From positions 1 through 10,480 of the forward strand of contig JAUMYC010000077.1 of assembly GCA_030528845.1 (NCBI GenBank): DNA of 10,480 nucleotides. The letters are read 5' to 3'. Positions within the stretch are counted from its first letter, which is position 1, and each line of letters opens with the position of its first letter. A model generated the notes under the pieces. The model was not told where the DNA came from. It searched no databases and saw nothing but the letters and a program-made list of their open reading frames with translations. Source of the stretch: Eubacteriales bacterium. Its GTDB lineage: Bacteria; Bacillota_A; Clostridia; Christensenellales; Aristaeellaceae. The translations under genes were made by a program, and so were the position numbers. Shown in pieces: positions 1 to 5,906 of this stretch.

Positions 1-6
1 CGCCAA

Positions 7-105
7 AGCCTCCCCTGTGTAAGGGGAGGCGCCCCGCAGGGGCGGAGGGGTTGTCGATCCCTCAGTCAGCTTCGCTGACCGCTCCCTTTACACAAGGGGG
101 GGGCT
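7..105. repeat. Compact palindromic intergenic repeat element
   Basis: Three small hairpins lie in tandem: GCCTCCCC/GGGGAGGC (8-15 with 23-30), GCCCC/GGGGC (31-35 with 39-43) and GTCAGC/GCTGAC (65-70 with 74-79). The outer ends are imperfect inverted repeats: AGCCTCCCCTGTGTAA at 7-22 matches the reverse complement of the end at 88-105 with small differences. No coding frame fits. Similar short hairpin-rich units, with a CTCCCCT...GGGGAGG end and a TCAGCTTCGCTGA core, are familiar from memory as dispersed intergenic repeats in Clostridia. That this is one copy of such a family is inference. It may continue to the left of the window. Confidence 0.6.
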
Positions 106-121
106 CCGGAGCACCGTAAGA

Positions 122-155
122 AAACCGACCTATGATCGTAATCGTAGGTCGGTTT
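122..155 (-). terminator. Hairpin terminator after the DUF5107 gene
   Basis: Positions 122-136 pair with 141-155 to give a 15-bp stem (one G-T pair) closed by a CGTA tetraloop. Read on the minus strand, the stem is followed by TTTTCTT, a usable U-tract. It lies about 42 bases past the stop codon of the minus-strand DUF5107 gene, so it most likely ends that transcript. On the plus strand the stem is also followed by a T-rich stretch, so it may act in both directions. Confidence 0.8.
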
Positions 156-197
156 AACTGTTTTACGGATACCCGGTAAAGCGGTGGAGCGTTTCGT

Positions 198-2309
198 TTA
201 TTCTTCGAGCCTGTATTTTCTCTTGCGGTCGTAGGACATGCGGAAGTCGATCTGCGCGGGCGGCGGGCATTGTTCCCATGCCTCGTCGATGAGCGCCTCG
301 AGCGCCTCGCCCTGCGGGTCGTCGATACCGCGCTCCGCCGCCATTTTCAGCGCGCACAGCTCAAACCAGATGTCCGTCAGCGAGCATTCGCCCTCGCGGA
401 TGTCGGCGTATTCCTCGCGCCGGAAGATCTCCTCGGCCTCGTCGAGCCTGCGCAGCTTCACGGCCGCCTGCGCGGCGTTGATCTGCACGCGCTCGACCGC
501 GCGATGCTCTGCCGGAAGGGAGGAATACAGCGCCCACGCCTTCTCGTATTTGCCCTGCTCGTTGAGCCAGCGCATGTATTCCGCCGCGAAGGCGAAATCA
601 ACCTGCGCCGCATCCAGCGCAAAGACCCTGTCGTAACAGGCTTCGGCCTGCGGCCAGTCGTTTTCCTCCTTGGCAAGGCAGGCGAGGCAGCGCAGCGCCC
701 ACACGGACGGGCACAGCTCCACGGAGCGCTCCAGCGCCTTGCGCGCCCGCGCGCGGAATTCCGGATAGCGCCCCCAGCGGGAGGCGGGCACGGCGGTGTG
801 CGTGCGGTCCATCATCTCGGCCAGCATCACGCCGTAGTGCAAAAGCGCGTTCCAGCACTCGCGGCGCTGCAGGCTCTTTTCAAGCAGCGGCAGCCATTTT
901 TCCGAGACCATCCACGAAACGGGGATCTGCTCCGGCGCTTCCTCCGGCAGCTCGCCCTGCTCCAGCAGCGCGAGCCAGGGGTATTGCTCCGGCCCGATGC
1001 TCGCCATGGGGAAGAACATGCTCTCCGGGAAGGGGCGGCCGCCCTCGCGCGCGATGCGCAGCTGCTCCAGCGCGCCCCAGCCGCTGCCCATATGAACGAG
1101 CTCGGATTCGTTCATGCGCAGCTTCGCGCGCCGGGCAAAGAGCGCGTCGAGCCGCAGGAGCTCCTCCTCGCCGATCGCCTCGTCGATATAGCCGCCCAGA
1201 TAGGCGTTGGCCCCGGCGAAGCTGGGCTGATGCAGCTGCGCGCGGTCGAGCCGCATGCCGCCGAAGCATTGCGACCATTCGATCGTGCTGCGCGCGGGGA
1301 AGAGCTTGTCGTGTACCTGCGAGCGGGCGATGCCGCCCTGAATTTCAATATAATAGCCCGCACCCGGTTTGGAAAGGTATTCCTGCCAGTGCTTGCCGGC
1401 GGCGTGGTTGCCCCAGCAGAACATCTTGTGATAGAGCAGCGGCGCGGTGGAGCGGTCAAAGAAGACCAGCCCGTCGCTGTAGGCGCCGGCTTCCCATGCG
1501 CTCTTTGTGCCCTGCGGCGCCTGAAAGAAATAATCGAACCCGCGCGTCGCGTTGTGCGGATAGGACAGATCCTTGCCCGGAAAGAGCGAGATCTCCGGCA
1601 CTTTTTCGTAGGTCACGCCCTCGTCCGCGCCCAGAACGATGGCCATTTCCGTGGAGGAGAGCACGCGCGTCGCGCCGTCCTCGGGAATGGCGATGTTCGT
1701 CCACCAATAGCAGGTGGAATCCACGTCGAAGGGGTTGATGAGCTTGACGTGCGAATAGAGCAGGGGAGAGCCCTCCGGCAGATAAAAATCCATCTGATAG
1801 AGCGCTTCCTTCGTGCGGTCGTATTCGTACATGCGCAGGAACGGCTCGCCCTGCTCGTCGCGCAGCACGGCAGCGAAGATCGAATCGCAGGTGCGCGCGT
1901 GATGCCCGAGCGTGCCGAAATTCCATTCGATGCCGCCGGAGAGCCACGCGTTGCGGATGGCGAGGTTGCCGGGCTGATAGACCGGGTTGCTCATGAGCAG
2001 TTCCGCGCCGTTTTTCTTGTCATAGAGCGAATGGAGCCGTCCGCCGTCCTCCGGCCAGAAGACGGCGCGCAGGAACTCGTTTTCCATAACGATCGCCTTC
2101 TTGCGCAGCGGCACGCGCCTGCGGGAATAGCGATCCTGCAGCGTATAGGGGAGCACGGGCGTGCGGTTGCCGAGGTCCTCGCGCAGCTCCTGCGGGAACT
2201 CCGGCGCGGCGGGGAAATCCACCTCGATTTTATTGTGAAAGATCGGCAGCGGGTTCGTGCCCTCCACGGGCGCCCCCGGGATCGTCATGATCTGTACCGT
2301 GATCGACAT
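198..2309 (-). CDS. DUF5107 domain protein with TPR-like C-terminal half
   Basis: A 703-residue protein of unknown biochemical role. The N-terminal half carries hallmarks of the DUF5107 family: YDKK (about residues 96-99), NPVYQP (108-113) and a NAWLSGGIEWNFG block (120-132) followed by GH. The fold is thought to be a beta-sandwich resembling sugar mutarotase-like proteins, and relatives often sit with carbohydrate genes, so sugar binding or modification is a reasonable but unproven guess. Residues about 500-650 are alpha-helical, with Ala/Leu/Tyr spacing typical of tetratricopeptide repeats (for example around EACYDRVFALD and KAWALYSSLP), suggesting a protein-interaction scaffold. No signal peptide or membrane segment is visible, so it is probably cytoplasmic. 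The ATG at 2309 is preferred over an upstream ATG (2315) and TTG (2327) because AAAAGAGG lies 7 bases before it. No carbohydrate gene is adjacent in this window. Confidence 0.85.
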   Translation of the reverse strand: MSITVQIMTIPGAPVEGTNPLPIFHNKIEVDFPAAPEFPQELREDLGNRTPVLPYTLQDRYSRRRVPLRKKAIVMENEFLRAVFWPEDGGRLHSLYDKKNGAELLMSNPVYQPGNLAIRNAWLSGGIEWNFGTLGHHARTCDSIFAAVLRDEQGEPFLRMYEYDRTKEALYQMDFYLPEGSPLLYSHVKLINPFDVDSTCYWWTNIAIPEDGATRVLSSTEMAIVLGADEGVTYEKVPEISLFPGKDLSYPHNATRGFDYFFQAPQGTKSAWEAGAYSDGLVFFDRSTAPLLYHKMFCWGNHAAGKHWQEYLSKPGAGYYIEIQGGIARSQVHDKLFPARSTIEWSQCFGGMRLDRAQLHQPSFAGANAYLGGYIDEAIGEEELLRLDALFARRAKLRMNESELVHMGSGWGALEQLRIAREGGRPFPESMFFPMASIGPEQYPWLALLEQGELPEEAPEQIPVSWMVSEKWLPLLEKSLQRRECWNALLHYGVMLAEMMDRTHTAVPASRWGRYPEFRARARKALERSVELCPSVWALRCLACLAKEENDWPQAEACYDRVFALDAAQVDFAFAAEYMRWLNEQGKYEKAWALYSSLPAEHRAVERVQINAAQAAVKLRRLDEAEEIFRREEYADIREGECSLTDIWFELCALKMAAERGIDDPQGEALEALIDEAWEQCPPPAQIDFRMSYDRKRKYRLEE

Positions 2310-2354
2310 AGGCATACCTCTTTTCAAGCGAAATAGCGCGCGTTTTCTGCGCTC

Positions 2355-2383
2355 ATTATGCCATCCTGCGCGGCGAAAGTCAA
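2355..2383 (-). promoter_or_regulatory. Sigma-A-type promoter for the DUF5107 gene
   Basis: On the minus strand TTGACT (2378-2383) and CATAAT (2355-2360) are separated by exactly 17 bp. This gives a leader of about 40 bases before the ATG at 2309. It lies in the 106-bp gap after the MATE gene, so the DUF5107 gene can be transcribed on its own. No clear terminator separates it from the MATE gene, so read-through is also possible. Confidence 0.75.
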
Positions 2384-2415
2384 TTTCGGGCGTTCGCTAT
2401 GCGGACGAAAAACAC

Positions 2416-3849
2416 TCAGGCTGCGCGGGAGGCGGCCTTTTTTGCGCGCGCCGCGCGGAAGGCGGGCAGCGCGGCCTGCCCTTCCTTTGTGACCGGGCGC
2501 ACCCATTTGCCCGAATACATATGCCGCTGCATCAGCACAAAGCGGATGGGCTCGTCGATATAGCAGCAGGCGAAGATGACCAGATACGGCGCCTTGAGCA
2601 CGAGCCCGCTCACGCATACGCAGGGCAGCACCAGCAGATACATAAACAGGATCTCCAGCACGGTGCCGGTGGTCGCGTCGCCCGCCGAGCGGTAGGTGTC
2701 GTTCTGCGCCCAGTTGCACATGCGGATCACGGCGGCGATGCAATAGACCTGAAGCATGCCGTAGCCGATGCGGAAGGATTCGCCGGAAAGGCTCATGGCG
2801 GTGAGGATGGGGGCGTGTACGCTCAGCAGCACGAGACACACCGCCAGGATGCAGCCGCCGCACAGCAGCACCAGCCGCTTTGCGCGCTCGTAGGCGGTCT
2901 CCAGCTCGCCCGAGCCCACGCATGTGCCCACCAGCACGGAGGCCGCGTTGGAAAAGCCGGAGAAGAAGCCGATGACAAGGCCCTCGAGCGTGCGGAACAC
3001 GGCGGTCGCCGCGATGGCCTGCTCGCTCTGCCGCCCCAGCACCATGTTGATCACCATGTTCGCCACGCCGATCATCACTTCGTTGCAGATGATCGGGAAG
3101 CAGCGCAGCAGATACAGCTTCAGCGCCGCCTTCGACCAGTGGAAATGGCGGCGGAAATGGAACAGATAGGGGAAGCGCTGCAATTTGGCCAGCAGGAGGA
3201 TGACGGCTGCGTTCACCGCCGCCGCGCAGACGGTGGCCAGCGCCGCGCCCTGCACGCCCATCGCCGGGAGGCCGAAGCGGCCGTAGATCAGCACCCAGTT
3301 GAGCGCCATGTTCGTCAATACGGAGGCGATGGCCGCATAAAAGGGGATGCGCACGCGCGCGGTGGAGCGCAATAGCGCACTCATGGCCATGGAGAGGATC
3401 TGCAGGGGATAAGCAAAGCCCACGATGCGCAGATAGCGCACGCCGATCTGGCGGATGCTCTCCTTGTCCGTATACACGCGCATGACCCATTCCGGCGCAA
3501 ACAGCGCCAGCGAGGCAAACAGCGCCGCCACGGCCATCATGAAGCTGAGCGTGATGCCGTAGGAGCGGTCGATGCCGTCGTCATCCTTTGCGCCCCAGTA
3601 TTGCGCGAAAAAGAGCATGCCGCCGCCCACGAAGCCCCAGTAGCCGCTGAACATGAGCGAGGTGAACTGTGCGCACAGGCCGATGGCGCCGACGGTCGTC
3701 TCGCCCAGCGGGGCGATCATCATCGTATCGACCATCGAGCCGGTCGTCGTCAGCAGGTTCTGCAGCGCGACGGGCACGGCGATCACAGCGACGCTGCGGA
3801 GAAATTCCTTCCAGAGAAAGCGCTTGCTTCCGAGGCCTGCGTTTTGCAT
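2416..3849 (-). CDS. MATE family efflux transporter
   Basis: A 477-residue polytopic membrane protein of the MATE (multidrug and toxic compound extrusion) family, which exports cationic drugs or metabolites in exchange for Na+ or H+. Two homologous MatE halves are visible (about residues 18-175 and 240-400), with roughly twelve hydrophobic segments. The N-terminal half has the family-typical pattern around VPVALQNLLTTTGSMVDTMM, and the second half opens with a matching FPIICNEVMIGVANMVINM segment. Length is normal for the family. The C-terminal tail is basic and Ala/Arg-rich (AARAKKAASRAA). The ATG at 3849 has a strong GGGAGGG site 7 bases upstream. It is divergent from the M24/fumarate reductase cluster and upstream of the DUF5107 gene on the same strand. 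The substrate cannot be told from sequence. Confidence 0.93.
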   Translation of the reverse strand: MQNAGLGSKRFLWKEFLRSVAVIAVPVALQNLLTTTGSMVDTMMIAPLGETTVGAIGLCAQFTSLMFSGYWGFVGGGMLFFAQYWGAKDDDGIDRSYGITLSFMMAVAALFASLALFAPEWVMRVYTDKESIRQIGVRYLRIVGFAYPLQILSMAMSALLRSTARVRIPFYAAIASVLTNMALNWVLIYGRFGLPAMGVQGAALATVCAAAVNAAVILLLAKLQRFPYLFHFRRHFHWSKAALKLYLLRCFPIICNEVMIGVANMVINMVLGRQSEQAIAATAVFRTLEGLVIGFFSGFSNAASVLVGTCVGSGELETAYERAKRLVLLCGGCILAVCLVLLSVHAPILTAMSLSGESFRIGYGMLQVYCIAAVIRMCNWAQNDTYRSAGDATTGTVLEILFMYLLVLPCVCVSGLVLKAPYLVIFACCYIDEPIRFVLMQRHMYSGKWVRPVTKEGQAALPAFRAARAKKAASRAA

Positions 3850-3924
3850 GGCGTGTCCCTCCCGGGTTTGCTTTATTTTGCGTGTTTTTGCGGGGGAAAC
3901 CGATCTTTATAAACGGCTGTATGT

Positions 3925-3953
3925 ACTATACCACAGCAAAGCGCGAAGGGCAA
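3925..3953 (-). promoter_or_regulatory. Promoter for the MATE exporter gene
   Basis: On the minus strand TTGCCC (3948-3953) and TATAGT (3925-3930) are 17 bp apart, about 75 bases upstream of the MATE start codon. The -35 element abuts the inverted repeat at 3953-3971, so a protein bound there would affect this promoter. Confidence 0.7.
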
Positions 3954-3971
3954 CCGCCTCCTCTTGGCGGT
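3953..3971. promoter_or_regulatory. Inverted repeat between divergent promoters, possible operator
   Basis: ACCGCC (3953-3958) and GGCGGT (3966-3971) form a perfect 6-bp inverted repeat with a 7-base spacer. It lies between the back-to-back -35 elements of the MATE promoter (minus) and the M24/fumarate reductase promoter (plus), sharing one base with the former. Half-site spacing and position suit a dimeric regulator controlling both directions. No regulator gene is in the window and six-base half-sites in GC-rich DNA can arise by chance, so the function is inferred. Confidence 0.4.
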
Positions 3972-3979
3972 CGGCGCGG

Positions 3980-4008
3980 TTGCTCCCGGGCGCTTGGGGT
4001 GTTATAAT
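3980..4008 (+). promoter_or_regulatory. Promoter for the M24 peptidase / fumarate reductase cluster
   Basis: TTGCTC (3980-3985) and a consensus TATAAT (4003-4008) are separated by 17 bp. The start point would fall near 4015, giving a leader of about 35 bases before the ATG at 4051. No other convincing promoter was seen before the fumarate reductase genes, so this may drive all four plus-strand genes. Confidence 0.75.
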
Positions 4009-4050
4009 GGGGAAAACGCAGAGCACAATGCGGAAAGGTGCGATGAGGTT

Positions 4051-5295
4051 ATGAAATTGCTCAAAAAAGAAACGGATATCCTTCCCCTGCGGGAGCAGTA
4101 CAGGCTGCGCGACGAGATCCTCGGCAGACGGCTGCGCGAGCTGATGCCGCGGCTGATGCGCGAATGCGGCGTGGAGATGTGGATGGTCATCGGCAGGGAA
4201 TACAACGAAGACCCCGTCTTCAAGACGCTCGTGCCCAGCCTCGTCAAGACGGCCTCTCGCCTGAGCTGCCTCGTTTTCTCGCTCGACAGGGACGGGACCT
4301 ACGAGGCGATCAACCTTTCTCGGCCGGACGGGCGGCTCTCGCCGTATTATAGGCACGCCTATACCACCGACGAGGATCAATACGACGTCATCGCGCGCAC
4401 GGTGCTGGCAAAGGATCCGCAGAAGATCGCCGTGAACGTCTCTCCCGTCACCGCGCAGGCGGACGGGATGTCCAAGCATATCTGGGACAACCTCTATCAG
4501 CGGCTGGGTGACAGGCTCGTGCCGGACGGGCGCATGGCGGTGCGCTGGCTCGAGACGAGAACGCCCGAAGAGCTCGAGCTCTACCCACAGATCTACCGCA
4601 TCGCCCAGCAGATCCAGCGGGAGGCCTATTCGCTCGACGTGATCACACCCGGGCGCACGACCACGACCGACGTGGAGTATTACATCATGCAGCGCATCAA
4701 CGACATGGGCCTTTCGGCGTGGTTTGCGCCGGATGTGGACGTGCAGCGCAGAGGCGGCGGCCGGCGCATGAGCGACGTCGTCATTGAAAAGGGCGATATC
4801 ATCCACACAGACATGGGCATCGAATATATGGGCCTGCACACCGACAGCCAGCGCCTGGGCTATCTCCTGCGCGACGGCGAGCGCAGCATCCCGGAGGGCA
4901 TTTTGCATGGCTTCCGCGTGGGCAATCGCTTTCAGGACATCGTGCGGGAGCAGTTTATCGCCGGCAGGACGGGCAACGAGATCTTCCGCGCGGCGATGGA
5001 GCAGGCGCGGGCGGAGGGCGTGCGCGCCATGCTCTACACCCATCCCATCGGCAATTACGGCCACGGGGCGGGCCCGATCATCGGCCTGTATAATAATCAG
5101 GGCTTTGTGCCGGGTGCGGGCGAGCTGCGCCTGCACGAGAATACCTGCCATGCGCTCGAACTCAACGTGACCTGCGCGGTGCCGGAATGGGACGGGCAGG
5201 ACGTGGCCTTCTATATGGAGGAGACGATCACCTTCACGGGCGGGAAGACGTATTTCAACGACGACGACCGCGCCGTGATGCGCGTGATCGGCTGA
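4051..5295 (+). CDS. M24 family metallopeptidase (Xaa-Pro peptidase-like)
   Basis: A 414-residue protein of peptidase family M24, the pita-bread metallohydrolases that include aminopeptidase P, prolidase and creatinase. The N-terminal part (about 20-160) fits the creatinase-N-like regulatory domain and the catalytic domain spans about 170-410. The five expected metal ligands are visible in order: D254 and D265 (eleven apart, as in aminopeptidase P), H338 in GHGAG, E370 in LELN and E390 in MEETI. A two-metal active site is therefore likely intact, acting on peptides with proline at the second position or on a related amide. No signal peptide is seen, so it is cytoplasmic. The ATG at 4051 is the natural start, although the nearest GAGG lies only 2 bases before it and GGAAAGG lies 12 bases before, so the ribosome site is imperfect. 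It is separated by 57 bases from the cytochrome b gene and probably cotranscribed. Confidence 0.9.
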   Translation: MKLLKKETDILPLREQYRLRDEILGRRLRELMPRLMRECGVEMWMVIGREYNEDPVFKTLVPSLVKTASRLSCLVFSLDRDGTYEAINLSRPDGRLSPYYRHAYTTDEDQYDVIARTVLAKDPQKIAVNVSPVTAQADGMSKHIWDNLYQRLGDRLVPDGRMAVRWLETRTPEELELYPQIYRIAQQIQREAYSLDVITPGRTTTTDVEYYIMQRINDMGLSAWFAPDVDVQRRGGGRRMSDVVIEKGDIIHTDMGIEYMGLHTDSQRLGYLLRDGERSIPEGILHGFRVGNRFQDIVREQFIAGRTGNEIFRAAMEQARAEGVRAMLYTHPIGNYGHGAGPIIGLYNNQGFVPGAGELRLHENTCHALELNVTCAVPEWDGQDVAFYMEETITFTGGKTYFNDDDRAVMRVIG

Positions 5296-5315
5296 ACGCG
5301 CGCCCTTTGAGCAAG

Positions 5316-5333
5316 CCGCGCCGCTGTGCGCGG
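5316..5333 (+). other. GC-rich hairpin between M24 and cytochrome b genes
   Basis: CCGCGC (5316-5321) and GCGCGG (5328-5333) can form a 6-bp all-GC stem with a CGCTGT loop. It abuts the ribosome binding site of the next gene (AAAGGA at 5337-5342). No T-run follows, so it is not an intrinsic terminator. It could stabilise or mark processing of the mRNA between the peptidase and fumarate reductase parts, or modulate translation of the cytochrome subunit. Chance formation is possible in such GC-rich sequence. Confidence 0.35.
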
Positions 5334-5352
5334 GAGAAAGGAACGAAAAACA

Positions 5353-5898
5353 GTGCTTTTGAAAAAGATCAACGCGGGCCTGAGCCTCGTGACCTGCGCC
5401 GTCGTGCTCGCGCATGTGGGCATGGGCTGCCGCACCTTGCTCACAGGCTGGTATGACCCTGTGCTTTCGCATTATATGCCGCTGCTCACGATGGCGGCGG
5501 TGCTCCTGCATGCGCTCCTGAGCATGGCCATCGTCCTCTTTGCGCACGACGGGAGCAGCCCGCGCCATGCCAAGGCGAACCTGGCGACCATTTTGCAGCG
5601 CGCGAGCGGGCTGCTGATGATCGCGCTGGTGCATGTCCATATCCATGCCTACGACCACGTCGTCGCACGCGTGCGCCTGAGCGCCGCGCAGAGGGCGGGT
5701 TTTGCCGTCGGCGAGGCCGCCTTTTACGCCTGCGTGTTTGTGCATATGGCCGTTTCCCTGCCCAAAGCGCTGATCACGCTGGGCCTGCCCCGCTCGGAGA
5801 GAGCCGTCCGCCGGATCGAGCTCGCTTCGTATATCCTCGGCGCGCTGGGCATGGCCGCCGCCTGCGGCAGCATGCTCTCGTTCTTTTTGAAGGGGTGA
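5353..5898 (+). CDS. Succinate dehydrogenase/fumarate reductase cytochrome b membrane subunit
   Basis: A 181-residue membrane protein and the likely quinone-reactive anchor of the complex encoded with the next two genes. Five hydrophobic helices are visible, roughly residues 9-29, 42-64, 79-99, 119-144 and 157-179. Histidines lie in the first four: H21, H53, H94/H96/H98 and H131. This fits the B-type (Bacillus/Wolinella) single-subunit anchors, which bind two b haems with four helix histidines. The LQRASG motif at 81-86, before the third helix, resembles the R-x-SG motif of SdhC proteins. The GTG at 5353 is chosen because AAAGGA ends 10 bases before it; an in-frame TTG at 5359 is less well placed. 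The stop lies 8 bases before the flavoprotein ATG. Identity rests on topology, histidine pattern and operon context; the overall sequence is divergent. Confidence 0.82.
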   Translation: MLLKKINAGLSLVTCAVVLAHVGMGCRTLLTGWYDPVLSHYMPLLTMAAVLLHALLSMAIVLFAHDGSSPRHAKANLATILQRASGLLMIALVHVHIHAYDHVVARVRLSAAQRAGFAVGEAAFYACVFVHMAVSLPKALITLGLPRSERAVRRIELASYILGALGMAAACGSMLSFFLKG

Positions 5899-5906
5899 GC
5901 GGCGCG

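Noticed and set aside
1..105. CRISPR array or rho-independent terminator cluster at the left edge
   Set aside because: The hairpins are unequal, do not repeat with spacers, and none is followed by a T-run.
270..2336. A 688-codon open frame antisense to the DUF5107 gene
   Set aside because: Its translation is rich in Arg, Ala, His and Leu with no recognisable domain. Long antisense frames are expected opposite GC-rich genes. The minus-strand frame has clear family motifs, a ribosome site and a promoter.
3907..5745. A 612-codon minus-strand frame opposite the M24 peptidase and cytochrome b genes
   Set aside because: It spans two real genes with intact motifs on the other strand, shows His/Arg-rich low-complexity composition, and covers the divergent promoter region.
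5895..5897. GTG start for the flavoprotein overlapping the cytochrome b stop codon
   Set aside because: There is no ribosome binding site before it, while AGGGGTGA is well spaced for the ATG at 5907, which also gives the usual short N-terminus before the FAD motif.
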